64,000 bases of DNA from the NCBI RefSeq assembly GCF_014851805.1, contig NZ_JACVAK010000003.1, forward strand, positions 333,501-397,500. Direction: 5' to 3'. A model generated the notes under the pieces. It was given only the letters and a program-made list of their open reading frames with translations, made no database searches and was not told the origin of the DNA. Both the position numbers and the translations under genes were made by a program. The DNA is from Pseudoxanthomonas sp. PXM02. Lineage in GTDB: Bacteria > Pseudomonadota > Gammaproteobacteria > Xanthomonadales > Xanthomonadaceae. Of this stretch, positions 17,790 to 26,709 are shown piece by piece (position 1 is the stretch's first letter; each line of letters opens with the position of its first letter).

Positions 17790-18743
17790 ATGCTGCGTCG
17801 TCATCGCCTCGTCCTTGCCTTGCTCCTGTGCAGCGCAGCGTCGCTTGCCGAGGCATCCGCCTACCGTTCGGTCTGCCCGGCCGATCCGGGCCACGCACCG
17901 TCGGGCGAACTGACGGCCACGCGCGTGGCGGTGGCGAAGGTGGACGATGAGCAAGACCGCCTTTACGAGGGCGCGGTGTGGAAGGACGGCGCGCTGTACT
18001 TGTCGGACTTCGTGCACAACGGAACGTTTCCCTCGCGCATCCGCCGCTTCACGCCGCCGGACCGCTGGGAGACGGTGGTCGACAACAGTGGCAGCAACGG
18101 CCTGGCGCTGGACCTGGACGGAAATCTCATCGCCGCCACGCACGATCGCAAGCAGGTCGCGCGCGTCGACCTGGCGGACGGCATGCGGACCGCGCTGGTA
18201 TCGACGTTCGAAGACGCACCGTTCAATTCCCCGAACGATCTGGTGATGGGCGCCGACGGAAGCCTCTACTTCACCGACCCCGAGTACCAGCGCAAGGCGG
18301 CGCCCGGTGGCCAGCCGCGCACGCGCGTCTATCGCCACAGCGCCGGCAAGACGGCGGTGGTGGATGAGAGCCTGCGCAACCCCAACGGCATCGCACTGTC
18401 GCCGGATGGCGCCACGCTCTACGTGGCGGGCGGCACCGACGAAGGGGACGTGCTTCGTGCGTACGCCTTGCAGGGCGGCGTGCCGGGACCCGGTCACGAC
18501 CTCGCGCGCATCAGCGGCGGCGATGGCCTGGCCGTGGACTGCCTGGGCAACGTCTACGTCACCGAACACGGCGATCAGCGCGTGCGCGTGTTCTCGCCCG
18601 CCGGCGAGGTGCTGGCCACGATCCGGGTGGATGCCAACATCACCAACGCCGCATTCGGCGGCGCAGACCGGCGCACGTTGTTCCTGACCGGCGCGGCGAG
18701 CCTGTGGTCGATCGAGTTGCCGGTCGCCGGCCTGCCTTACTGA
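17790..18743 (+). CDS. Exported SMP-30/gluconolactonase-like beta-propeller protein
   Basis: A 317-residue secreted protein. The signal peptide is RLVLALLLCSAASLAEASA, and two Cys residues (in SVCPADPG and AVDCLGN) may form a disulfide. Propeller blades are visible as repeated GLALDLDGNLIAATHD, PNDLVMGADGSLYFTDPEYQ, PNGIALSPDGATLYVAGG and GLAVDCLGNVYVTEHGD, as in SMP-30, gluconolactonase and strictosidine-synthase-like lactonases. The PNDLV and PNGIALSPDG motifs usually carry the metal ligands. The substrate is unknown. It starts 13 bp after the diguanylate cyclase and may be cotranscribed with it. Confidence 0.8.
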   Translation: MLRRHRLVLALLLCSAASLAEASAYRSVCPADPGHAPSGELTATRVAVAKVDDEQDRLYEGAVWKDGALYLSDFVHNGTFPSRIRRFTPPDRWETVVDNSGSNGLALDLDGNLIAATHDRKQVARVDLADGMRTALVSTFEDAPFNSPNDLVMGADGSLYFTDPEYQRKAAPGGQPRTRVYRHSAGKTAVVDESLRNPNGIALSPDGATLYVAGGTDEGDVLRAYALQGGVPGPGHDLARISGGDGLAVDCLGNVYVTEHGDQRVRVFSPAGEVLATIRVDANITNAAFGGADRRTLFLTGAASLWSIELPVAGLPY

Positions 18744-18772
18744 CCCGCCCCTGCAGAAGGAGCTTCGGCCAC

Positions 18773-18800
18773 AAAAAACCCCGCCGAAGCGGGGTTTTTT
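18773..18800. terminator. Bidirectional rho-independent terminator
   Basis: The stem AACCCCGC / GCGGGGTT with loop CGAA is preceded by AAAAAA and followed by TTTTTT. It lies between the convergent SMP-30-like gene and fadL and can serve both. Confidence 0.92.
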
Positions 18801-18821
18801 GTTGTTCCGATGCTGCTTCTA

Positions 18822-20207
18822 TCAGAACTTGTACTGCATCGACACGCCGAACAGGTTGGCGCCACCGTCGTAGGTGCCCACCAGGCGCGAGCCGCTGGAC
18901 GACACCAGGTCGATCTCCGGGTTGTCGGCCAGTTCCAGGCGCACGTAGCTGGCGTTGAGTTCCAGGCTGTCGCTGACGTTCCAGCTCAGGCCCAGCGAGT
19001 ACCAGTTGCGGTCTTCGTCGGGCATGCGCGGGGTGCGGTGCGCACGCGCCACCGGGGACTCGTCGCGCGCGATACCGGCGCGCAGGGTGAACTTGTCGTT
19101 GAGGACGAACTCACCGCCCAGCGAGTAGAACCAGCTGTCGTGCCAGCTGTAGTCTTCCACCGCGTCGGCCTGCAGCGGGTTGTCGAACTCGATGCGGATT
19201 TCCTTCAGCGAATCCCAACCGGTGTGCACGCCTTCGGCCATGATCGCGAAGCGCTCGGTGGCCTGGTAGGTGGCACTGAAGGTGTGGGTCGCCGGCGTGG
19301 TCAGGTTGGCACCGCCACCGTCGCGATCCATGTAGCGGTTCGGGCCGAACACGGCACGCACCTGGGCCGGAACCGTGAACTCGGCGGAACCACGCAGTTC
19401 GTGGTCGATCTCGGAACGGTACGAGTAACCCAGCGACAGCTTGTCGGTCGGGCGCAGGCTGATGCCGGCCAACCAGCCGAAGCTGTTGTCGGTGCCGGAG
19501 ATGCTGGCCACGCCGTCGTTCTTCTGCGGGCCGTACGGACCGGTGATCGGGTTCGGCATGAAGCAGAGCGCCTGCGATGCCGGGTTCGCGCAGATGCCGG
19601 TACCGAAGTCGACGGCATTGGTCAGGGTGACGTCGGCGTGTTCGTAGATCACGCCGAAGCCAATGGAGGCGCGGTCGGACAGTTCCAGCGAGGCCGCCAG
19701 CGTCAGGTCGACGATCTTCACGTCGGATTCCAGCGCGTGGTAACGGCCGACCCAGTCGGACTCGTAGTCGGTCTTCAGACCGAACGGTGCGCTGACCATC
19801 GCGCCCAGCGTGAGGTACTCGAACTGGTCGCTCAGCGGCAGGATGAAGGACATGGCCGGCACGGCGGCGATGTCGCCGGCGTCTCCGCCGTCACCGCCAC
19901 GCAGCGGCTGCTGCAGGGCGCTGCCGGCTGCGGCGGTGCCGCCACCGGTGAATTCGAACGACAGGTCGATCGCGGTGACGTCGGCCTGGAAGGTCTTGTC
20001 GGTGAAGGTGGACATCAGGGCGGGGTTGTTGACCACCACCGAGGCGTCGCCCTTGGCCGAGGCCGAACCGGCCATCGCGCGGCCCTGGGCCTTGACGCTG
20101 TTTTCCTTCAGCTGGAAGGCGGCGGCGTGGACGTCGCCGTAGGCGAGGACGCCGGCGATGCCGAGGGCCAGCGCCGAGACGCGGGTGAAGTTCTTAGCAA
20201 AATCCAT
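18822..20207 (-). CDS. fadL: FadL family outer membrane long-chain fatty acid transporter
   Basis: A 461-residue outer membrane protein. A signal peptide (VSALALGIAGVLAYGDVHA) is followed by the family N-terminus AAFQLKENSVKAQGRAMAGSAS, then NNPALMSTF (the NPA hatch motif) and many amphipathic strands ending in LFGVSMQYKF with a terminal Phe. FadL channels take up fatty acids and other hydrophobic molecules. The start is supported by a GGAG ribosome-binding site 8 bases upstream. A promoter-like sequence lies at 20321-20348. Confidence 0.93.
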   Translation of the reverse strand: MDFAKNFTRVSALALGIAGVLAYGDVHAAAFQLKENSVKAQGRAMAGSASAKGDASVVVNNPALMSTFTDKTFQADVTAIDLSFEFTGGGTAAAGSALQQPLRGGDGGDAGDIAAVPAMSFILPLSDQFEYLTLGAMVSAPFGLKTDYESDWVGRYHALESDVKIVDLTLAASLELSDRASIGFGVIYEHADVTLTNAVDFGTGICANPASQALCFMPNPITGPYGPQKNDGVASISGTDNSFGWLAGISLRPTDKLSLGYSYRSEIDHELRGSAEFTVPAQVRAVFGPNRYMDRDGGGANLTTPATHTFSATYQATERFAIMAEGVHTGWDSLKEIRIEFDNPLQADAVEDYSWHDSWFYSLGGEFVLNDKFTLRAGIARDESPVARAHRTPRMPDEDRNWYSLGLSWNVSDSLELNASYVRLELADNPEIDLVSSSGSRLVGTYDGGANLFGVSMQYKF

Positions 20208-20320
20208 GGAATGTCTCCGGAGACGTGGGTAAAAAGCACCTGCGTCGATCAGGGCCGCGGGTGTTGTGTTCCACCCGTTCGGCCTGCCGGAAGCCCCTCC
20301 CGACATACGACGCCGTATGC

Positions 20321-20348
20321 AGTATACCTGCTAACTAAACTCTAACAA
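20321..20348 (-). promoter_or_regulatory. Candidate sigma-70 promoter of fadL
   Basis: On the minus strand TTGTTA (20343-20348) and TATACT (20321-20326) are separated by 16 bp, close to the -35/-10 consensus. They sit about 115 bp upstream of the fadL start in an AT-richer patch. Not tested. Confidence 0.55.
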
Positions 20349-20431
20349 TCCGCTGTAAGTCATTGCCCCTATTCAGTTTCGTTGCGTCGCACCATGGGCA
20401 GTCCGGCATCGACCCGGTACAGTGCGGCGGC

Positions 20432-21124
20432 ATGTTCGTCTCGCTGCCTTCCCGCCGGAAACCGCCCGTCCGCTGGGCCACTCCCGCCCTGCTGGTGCTG
20501 CTGTCCGCTGCCTTCTGCTGGGCGCTGACGCTCGGGGACGCGGCACAGGGCCATTTGCTGACCCGGTGGGGCGCGCTGACCGGCGGCATGGTGGCGCCGG
20601 AGGTCTGGCTGGCCTCGCTGCAGAGCGGCACGGTGCTGCGGCTGTTCACCGCGCTGTTCCTGCACGCGGACTGGGCGCACCTGTTGGGCAACCTGGTGTT
20701 CCTCCTGATCTTCGGCCTGCCGTCGGAACGGGCGATGGGGCCTTGGCGGTTCCTGCTGCTGTTCCTGGTGGGCGGCGCCGTCGCCAATGTCGCCGCCGTG
20801 CTGAGCATCGGTACACCGGACCGCGTGATCATCGGCGCCAGCGGTGCGATCTCGGCCGTCATCGGCGCGTATCTGGCGCTGTTCCCCACGGCCAAACTCG
20901 GCGTAGTGCTGCCACTGGGCCTGTTCCTGGAGTTCGTAAAGGCGCCCGCGTCGCTGCTGATCGGCATCTGGGCGCTGCTGCAGGTGGTGTTCGCCTATAC
21001 CGGACCGGCCTTCGGTGCGGTGGCGTGGTGGGCGCATATCGCTGGCTTCCTGTTCGGCGTGGTGTTCGCGCTGTTCGTGCGCGCCGCGATCGCGCGCCGC
21101 ATGCGCAAACGGCAGGGATATTGA
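20432..21124 (+). CDS. Rhomboid family intramembrane serine protease
   Basis: A 230-residue protein with about six helices. Rhomboid features are present in order: FLHADWAHLLGNLVFLLIFG (the H-x4-N region of helix 2), IIGASGAISAVIGAYL (GxSG nucleophile loop, helix 4) and WWAHIAGFLFGVVFALF (AHxxGxxxG catalytic His, helix 6). Both members of the Ser-His dyad are therefore present and the enzyme is predicted active. The ATG at MFVSLPSRR was chosen because upstream sequence lies in the fadL promoter region. The substrate is unknown. Confidence 0.93.
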   Translation: MFVSLPSRRKPPVRWATPALLVLLSAAFCWALTLGDAAQGHLLTRWGALTGGMVAPEVWLASLQSGTVLRLFTALFLHADWAHLLGNLVFLLIFGLPSERAMGPWRFLLLFLVGGAVANVAAVLSIGTPDRVIIGASGAISAVIGAYLALFPTAKLGVVLPLGLFLEFVKAPASLLIGIWALLQVVFAYTGPAFGAVAWWAHIAGFLFGVVFALFVRAAIARRMRKRQGY

Positions 21125-21158
21125 GTCGCGCGAATGCCGCCGGACCTATAATCGTGGC

Positions 21159-21479
21159 ATGAAGAACACGCTCTACAAGATCACCTTCCACAACCACACC
21201 AAGGTGTACGAGCTGTACGCACGCAGCGTCGCGGCCAGTGGGCTGTGGGGTTTCACCGAGGTCGCCGACCTCGTGTTCGACGTGCACGAAGGCCTGGTCG
21301 TCGATCCCACCGAAGAGCGCCTGCGCGACGAGTTCGGCGGCACCAAGGTGCTGCACCTGCCGATGCAGAGCATCATCCGGATCGAAGAAGTGGAGCGGAA
21401 AGGACAGTCCGCCATCCGCGATGCGGCGACCGGCGAGAAAGTGGTGACGCCGTTCCCGATGCCGGCCAAGCCGCGCTAG
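21159..21479 (+). CDS. DUF1820 family protein
   Basis: A 106-residue soluble protein beginning KNTLYKITFHNHTKVYELYA, the conserved start of DUF1820, with VHLPMQSIIRIEEVE-like sequence (KVLHLPMQSIIRIEEVERKG) later. The family is widespread in Gammaproteobacteria; its function is unknown, but it looks like a small beta-rich cytoplasmic protein. The gene lies 34 bp after the rhomboid protease. Confidence 0.85.
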   Translation: MKNTLYKITFHNHTKVYELYARSVAASGLWGFTEVADLVFDVHEGLVVDPTEERLRDEFGGTKVLHLPMQSIIRIEEVERKGQSAIRDAATGEKVVTPFPMPAKPR

Positions 21480-21491
21480 ACATCATCCTGC

Positions 21492-21549
21492 GGGATCGAC
21501 GTCAGTCGCGACCGGGCGTCCGGCATTCGCGACTGACGTCGCTCCCATA
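21492..21549. repeat. REP-like inverted repeat pair
   Basis: Two arms, GACGTCAGTCGCGA at about 21498-21511 and the inverted TCGCGACTGACGTCGCTCCC at about 21527-21546, are separated by about 16 bp. They lie between convergent DUF1820 and ctpA. Confidence 0.8.
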
Positions 21550-21557
21550 CCGCCGCT

Positions 21558-22907
21558 TCAGCGCAGCTGCTTGTCCGACGACACCCGCGCCGTTGCCGCC
21601 ACCTTCTTCAGTTCAACCAGCGCGGCATTGATCGGCGCATCGCCATCCAGCACGTCGCCGGGCGTGTAACCGGCGGCGCCTTCCTCGTCGCCGCGCAGGT
21701 GGCCCGGCAGGGTCGCCTCGGTGATGTACAGCTGGCCATCCTGTTCGACCACCGAACCCGGCTTGGCATCGGCCACCTCCGGCTTCACCACCACGTCCGG
21801 CACGATGCCGCTGGCCTGGATCGACTTGCCGCTGGGCGTGTAATAGCGCGCCGTGGTCAGCTTGACCGAATCGCCGTTGTCGAGCGGCAGCACGGTCTGC
21901 ACCGAGCCCTTGCCGAAGGTGCGGCTGCCGACCACGCGTGCGCGGTTGTTGTCGCGCAGGGCCCCCGCCAGCACTTCCGCCGCACTGGCGGAGCCGGCAT
22001 CGACCAGCACCACCACCGGCGCGCCGTTGAGGCGATCACCCGGCGTGGCGTCGAACTTGGAATCGCTGATCGACATGCGGCCGCGCGTGCTGACGATGTT
22101 GCCCTTGTCGAGCAGGTCGTCGGCCACCTGCACGGCCGCGAGCAGCAGTCCGCCGGGGTTGCTGCGCAGGTCCAGCACCAGCCCGCGCAACTTGCCGTTC
22201 TGCTGCAGCTTGTCGATCTGCCGCTGGAAATCGGCGGCGGTGTCGGTCTGGAACGCGCTGATGCGCACATAGCCGTAGCCCGGCTCGAGCATGCGGCTGC
22301 GCACGCTCGCCACGCGGATGGTGTCGCGCACCAGGGTGACGTCGAACGGCTTGGGCGTGCCGTCGCGCACGATGGTCAGCACGATCTTGCTGCCCGGCTC
22401 GCCGCGCAACGGTTCCATGCCGTCCTCGGCACTGATCGGCTTGCCGTCGATCGCGGTGATCAGGTCGCCGGACTTGATGCCGGCCTTGGCCGCCGGCGTA
22501 TCGTCGATCGGCGACACGACGAGCAGCGTTCGGTCGGGCTGCTGCAGCAGTTCCACACCGATGCCTTCGTAGGCGCCGTTGGCCTGCTCGTCGAAGGCTT
22601 CGGAATCGGCCTTGTCGAAATAGGTGCTGTGCGGATCCAGGTCGAGCAGCAGGCCACGGATCGCCGACTGCATGAGCTTCTTGTCCTCGACCGGCTCGAC
22701 GTACGCCTCCTTGACCGCGTTGAACACGGCCACGTAGCGGCGGATCTCTTCAAGCGGCACCTTCGGCGCGTTCTCCGCGGCATCGGGGTCGTCGCTGGGC
22801 GCGACCACTGGCGGCGTTTCCGGCAGCGGGGCCTGCTGCTGCGCCCACGCCGGCAGGGCGGCGAGCAGGGCGACGGTCAGGATGGCCAGGGGAAAACGCG
22901 ACGGCAT
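21558..22907 (-). CDS. ctpA: S41 family C-terminal processing peptidase
   Basis: A 449-residue periplasmic protease. The signal peptide is FPLAILTVALLAALPAWAQ. A PDZ domain (NGAYEGIGVELLQQPDRTLLVV, GIKSGDLITAIDGKPI) precedes the S41 catalytic core. Catalytic Ser is in VVVLVDAGSASAAEVLAGAL and the Lys is in VGSRTFGKGSVQTVLPL. CtpA-type proteases trim envelope proteins, commonly peptidoglycan hydrolases and their regulators, which fits the neighbouring envC. The ATG at MPSRFPLA, with GGAG upstream, was preferred to a GTG eleven codons earlier. Confidence 0.93.
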   Translation of the reverse strand: MPSRFPLAILTVALLAALPAWAQQQAPLPETPPVVAPSDDPDAAENAPKVPLEEIRRYVAVFNAVKEAYVEPVEDKKLMQSAIRGLLLDLDPHSTYFDKADSEAFDEQANGAYEGIGVELLQQPDRTLLVVSPIDDTPAAKAGIKSGDLITAIDGKPISAEDGMEPLRGEPGSKIVLTIVRDGTPKPFDVTLVRDTIRVASVRSRMLEPGYGYVRISAFQTDTAADFQRQIDKLQQNGKLRGLVLDLRSNPGGLLLAAVQVADDLLDKGNIVSTRGRMSISDSKFDATPGDRLNGAPVVVLVDAGSASAAEVLAGALRDNNRARVVGSRTFGKGSVQTVLPLDNGDSVKLTTARYYTPSGKSIQASGIVPDVVVKPEVADAKPGSVVEQDGQLYITEATLPGHLRGDEEGAAGYTPGDVLDGDAPINAALVELKKVAATARVSSDKQLR

Positions 22908-23024
22908 GCGGACGCTCCAGGAGGTGCTCGGATGGGACACGCACGTGGTGTGCGAAGTTCACCGGATTATGCGCGAAGCCACCGAGGCCAGATGTTCAAG
23001 CCGGGTTAGGACCCGGCGCGCCAT

Positions 23025-24272
23025 TCATCGCCGCTGCAGCCACGACGACGGGTCGACCGGCTGCCCGTTGCGGCGCAGTTCGAAGTACAGCGCCGCCTGG
23101 CCCTGGCCGCCCGAGGTGCCGACGCGCGCGACCGCGTCACCGCGCTTCACCCGGTCGCCGCTGTCCTTCAGCAGGCTGTCGTTGTGCGCGTAGAGGCTCA
23201 TGTAGCCGTTGCCGTGGTCGAGGATCAGGATCAGGCCGTAGCCCGTCATCCACTCCGAGAACACCACCGTGCCATCGGCCACCGCGGTAACCGGCGTGCC
23301 GGACGGCGCACCGATCAGCACGCCGGTGCTGGCGCGACCATCCGGCAGGCGACCGCCGTAGCGCGCCAGCAGGTTGCCCGAAACCGGCCAGCCCAGCCCG
23401 CCGACCTTCAACGGTGGCGCCGAGGCCACCGCCGGACGCGGCGTCGAGGTGCGTGTGGTGCGCGCCGGTGCGTTGCCTTCGCGCTTCTGGGCAGCCGCAG
23501 CGGCCGCCGCTTCGCGGCGCGCAGCCTCACGGCGCTCGCGTTCGGCGCGCGCGGCGGCGTCTCGCAGGCTTTTCAGCAGGCGCTCCAGCGCTTTCGCATC
23601 CTGACCCAGCGCCTTCTCCTTCGCGGCGCGGTCCTGGTAGCGCTCATCAAGGTCGGCCACCAACCCGGCGCGCGTCTGTCGATCCTTCTGCAACTGCGCC
23701 ATCTGCGCACGCTGCTGCGCACGCGCCGCGTCCAGTCCTTCGCGGCGCGCAACGATCTCCTGCTCCACCTGGTCGAGCGAGGCAAGCTCGGCCGTCACCG
23801 CGGTGATGCGCTGCGCCTGGTCGCGCTGCACATAACGGTGATACGCGAGCAGGCGGTTCGCATCGGCCACGCGGTCCTGCGACAGCAACACCTTCAACGG
23901 CGCATCGTCGCCGCGCTGGTAGGCCGCGCGCACCAGTGTCGCCAGCTCCCGCCGCTGCGCGTCGAGCTGCGTGCGCATGGTGTCGCGCTTCTGCTGCAGT
24001 TCCGCCAGTGCGGCTTCTTCCTGGCGGAGCGCCGCCTCGGTCTCCGACAACGAACGCGTGGTGCGGCTGACCTTCTCATCCGCATCGCGCAACTGGCGCG
24101 ACGCGGTGCCGCGCTCGCCCTCGAGCTTGCGGCGCTCCTGCGCGATGGACTTCAACTCCGTGCGCACGCGCTCCAGCTTGCGCTCGGTCTCGCGCGAACT
24201 CTGCGCGCTGGCGACGAGCGACAGCCCCGCCAGCAGGACCACGGCAACGAGCGCGCGCGTGCGATGCGGCAT
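23025..24272 (-). CDS. envC: Murein hydrolase activator EnvC family protein (M23 domain)
   Basis: A 415-residue secreted protein. After the signal peptide (ALVAVVLLAGLSLVASAQ) comes a long coiled coil (about residues 25-255, rich in RxLExxRxELKxIAQER-like heptads) and a C-terminal LytM/M23 domain (about 290-415). Active M23 enzymes carry HxxxD and HxH. Here the region reads ADGTVVFSEWMTGYGLILILDHGNGYMSLYAHNDSLL, with one HxH-type position missing, as in EnvC activators that stimulate AmiA/B rather than cut murein themselves. The start ATG shares one base with the gpmI stop. Confidence 0.88.
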   Translation of the reverse strand: MPHRTRALVAVVLLAGLSLVASAQSSRETERKLERVRTELKSIAQERRKLEGERGTASRQLRDADEKVSRTTRSLSETEAALRQEEAALAELQQKRDTMRTQLDAQRRELATLVRAAYQRGDDAPLKVLLSQDRVADANRLLAYHRYVQRDQAQRITAVTAELASLDQVEQEIVARREGLDAARAQQRAQMAQLQKDRQTRAGLVADLDERYQDRAAKEKALGQDAKALERLLKSLRDAAARAERERREAARREAAAAAAAQKREGNAPARTTRTSTPRPAVASAPPLKVGGLGWPVSGNLLARYGGRLPDGRASTGVLIGAPSGTPVTAVADGTVVFSEWMTGYGLILILDHGNGYMSLYAHNDSLLKDSGDRVKRGDAVARVGTSGGQGQAALYFELRRNGQPVDPSSWLQRR

Positions 24273-25828
24273 CAGGCGTCGATCAGGCTGCGGCCGCTCA
24301 TGTCGGCCGGCTGCGGCAGGCCCAGCAGTTGCAGCAGCGTCGGCGCGACATCGCGCAACGCGCCACCGCTGCGCAGCGTCACCGCGGGCGTGCCCTCGGG
24401 CTGCACCAGCACCAGCGGCACCGGGCCGACGGTGTGCGCGGTATGCGGCTGGCCCGTCGACGGATCGCGCATCATTTCCAAGTTGCCGTGATCGGCGGTG
24501 ATGATCATCGCGCCACCCGCCGCACGCACGGCGGCATCGACCGCGCCGATCGCCTTGTCGACCGCCTGCGCGGCAAGGATCGCCGCCTGCAGGTCGCCGC
24601 TGTGGCCGACCATGTCCGGGTTGGCGATGTTGCAGATGATCGTGTCGAAGCGGCCCGAGCCGATCGCGTCCACCAGCTTCTCGGTCAGTTCGGGGCAGCT
24701 CATCTCCGGCTGCAGGTCGTAGGTCGCGACCTTCGGGCTCGGCACCAGGATGCGCTCCTCGCCATCGAACACGTCCTCGCGTCCGCCGCTGAAGAAGAAC
24801 GTCACGTGCGCGTACTTCTCCGTCTCGGCGATACGCAGCTGGGTCAGGCCGGCATCGGCGACCAGTTCGCCGAAGGTGTGGCGCAGGTCGTCCGGCGCGA
24901 ACGCCACCGGCGCCGGCAGCTTCGCGTCGTATTCGGTCAGGCAGACGTAGCGCGCGAGCTTCGGCACGCGCGCCTCGAAACCATCGAAGGACGGCGACAC
25001 GAACGCCGCGCTCAGCTGACGCGCGCGGTCGGCGCGGAAATTCATGAACACCACCGCATCGCCGTCAGCCATCGGCTGCGCACCCTCGATGACGGTCGGC
25101 AGCACGAATTCGTCGTTCTCGCCGCGCACATACGCGTCCTCCAGCGCGGCCACGCCGGTGGCGGCGCGGTATTCGCTCTTCGCCTCGACGATGGCGTCCC
25201 ACGCCAGCCGCACGCGGTCCCAGCGCTTGTCGCGGTCCATCGCGTAGTAGCGGCCGCTGACCGACGCGATGTGCGCATTGCCGAGCGTCGTGCACAGGTC
25301 CTGCAGGGCGCGCAGGCTGGGCTCGGCCGACTTCGGCGGCGTATCGCGGCCATCGAGGAAGGCATGCACCGCCACGCGCGGCACACCCTGGCGCTTGGCC
25401 AGTTCGAGCATCGCGAAGATGTGCAGCTCATGGCTGTGTACGCCACCCGGCGACAGCAGGCCGAACACGTGCAACGTGCTGCCGTCGGCTTTGGCGGCGT
25501 CGCACGCGGCGACGAGTTCGGCATTGGTGTAGAAGCTGGCGTCTTCGATGGCGGCATCGATGCGGGTCAGGTCCTGGTAGACGATGCGTCCCGCGCCCAG
25601 GTTCATGTGGCCGACTTCCGAATTGCCCATCTGTCCGTCCGGCAGGCCCACATGGCGGCCCTCGGTGTGGATCAGCGTGTGCGGCGCGGTGGCCAGCAGG
25701 TGGCGCCAGTTCGGCAGCTCGGCCTGCGCCAGTGCATTGTCGGTGGGGTCTTCGCGATGGCCCCAGCCATCCAGGATCAGCAGCACGACGGGCTTGGGAC
25801 GCTTCACGGACGCAGGGGATGCGGACAC
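24272..25828 (-). CDS. gpmI: 2,3-bisphosphoglycerate-independent phosphoglycerate mutase
   Basis: A 518-residue glycolytic enzyme that interconverts 3- and 2-phosphoglycerate using two Mn ions. Alkaline-phosphatase-fold motifs are present: VVLLILDGWGHREDPTDNAL at the start, the catalytic Ser in GLPDGQMGNSEVGHMNLGAGR, HAFLDGRDTPPKSA, and the metal ligands in NIANPDMVGHSGDLQAAILA and MIITADHGNLEMM. The likely initiation codon is GTG. envC and ctpA lie downstream on the same strand, a grouping seen in many proteobacteria. Confidence 0.97.
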   Translation of the reverse strand: MSASPASVKRPKPVVLLILDGWGHREDPTDNALAQAELPNWRHLLATAPHTLIHTEGRHVGLPDGQMGNSEVGHMNLGAGRIVYQDLTRIDAAIEDASFYTNAELVAACDAAKADGSTLHVFGLLSPGGVHSHELHIFAMLELAKRQGVPRVAVHAFLDGRDTPPKSAEPSLRALQDLCTTLGNAHIASVSGRYYAMDRDKRWDRVRLAWDAIVEAKSEYRAATGVAALEDAYVRGENDEFVLPTVIEGAQPMADGDAVVFMNFRADRARQLSAAFVSPSFDGFEARVPKLARYVCLTEYDAKLPAPVAFAPDDLRHTFGELVADAGLTQLRIAETEKYAHVTFFFSGGREDVFDGEERILVPSPKVATYDLQPEMSCPELTEKLVDAIGSGRFDTIICNIANPDMVGHSGDLQAAILAAQAVDKAIGAVDAAVRAAGGAMIITADHGNLEMMRDPSTGQPHTAHTVGPVPLVLVQPEGTPAVTLRSGGALRDVAPTLLQLLGLPQPADMSGRSLIDA

Positions 25829-25963
25829 GGCAGGATTCCAGTGACTTCAGGCAGGTGACGATTGTAGCGAAGCATGGTGCCATCCTTGCCTGCACGTTGC
25901 TGTTTAAACCCTTGCCCGTACCGGCGCATCAGACCGATACGAGACCACCCGAGAGGCAACCCC

Positions 25964-26626
25964 ATGATCCGTACCCGCACCGTCCTGCTGCTGACCCTGG
26001 CCCTGGCCACCACACCTGCCCTGGCCCAACAGGAAATCTCCAAGGTCAACGGCAGCATCACTGCCGACGCCGGCCAGACCTATGGCGACCTGGACACCGT
26101 CAACGGCAGCATCCGCATCGGCGACGGCGTCACCGCCGAAGACGCCAGCACCGTCAACGGCAGCATCACCGTGGGCGACAAGGCCGTGGTGGAATCGCTG
26201 GAAACCGTCAACGGCGGCATCCGCACCGGCAAGGACGTCAACGTCCGCAAGGATGTCGAGACCGTCAACGGCAGCATCTTCATCGACCGCGGCGGCGTGG
26301 TCGGCGGCGACGTCGAGACCGTCAACGGCGCCATCGGCCTGGTGTCCACGCAGGTGGGCGGCAGCATCGAAACCGTCCGCGGCGACGTCACCGTCGGCGT
26401 GGGCTCGAAGGTCCGTGGCGGCCTGCGCGTGCAGAAGTCCACCGGCTTCTTCAACACCGACAACAAGAAGCCGCCGCGCATCGTGATCGGCCCCAACGCC
26501 GAAGTGAACGGCCCGCTGGTGTTCGAGCGTCCGGTCGTGCTTTACGTGCACACCAGCGCCAAGATCGGCCCGGTGACCGGCGCCACCGCCAAGTCGTTCA
26601 GCACCGACACCGCACCGGCCGAGTAA
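25964..26626 (+). CDS. Exported VNGSI-repeat protein (predicted beta-solenoid)
   Basis: A 220-residue protein with a signal peptide (TVLLLTLALATTPALAQ) and seven tandem repeats of 18-19 residues centred on [DE]TVNGSI (about residues 25-150): SKVNGSI, DTVNGSI, STVNGSI, ETVNGGI, ETVNGSI, ETVNGAI and ETVRGDV. A less repetitive tail follows (PRIVIGPNAEVNGPLVFERP, then VYVHTSAKIGPVTG). Regular 18-residue turns with conserved VNG predict a beta-helix, as in DUF4097 and bactofilin-like proteins. The role is unknown; the export signal suggests the periplasm or outer surface. The GAGAGG ribosome-binding site supports the start. Confidence 0.8.
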   Translation: MIRTRTVLLLTLALATTPALAQQEISKVNGSITADAGQTYGDLDTVNGSIRIGDGVTAEDASTVNGSITVGDKAVVESLETVNGGIRTGKDVNVRKDVETVNGSIFIDRGGVVGGDVETVNGAIGLVSTQVGGSIETVRGDVTVGVGSKVRGGLRVQKSTGFFNTDNKKPPRIVIGPNAEVNGPLVFERPVVLYVHTSAKIGPVTGATAKSFSTDTAPAE

Positions 26627-26709
26627 TTCCTCGTGGAAAGGCGGGTCCGGCACAGGTCCGGCCCGCCCGTTCTGGCTAGAATCGGGATTCCGTTCGTTGA
26701 GGAATCCCG

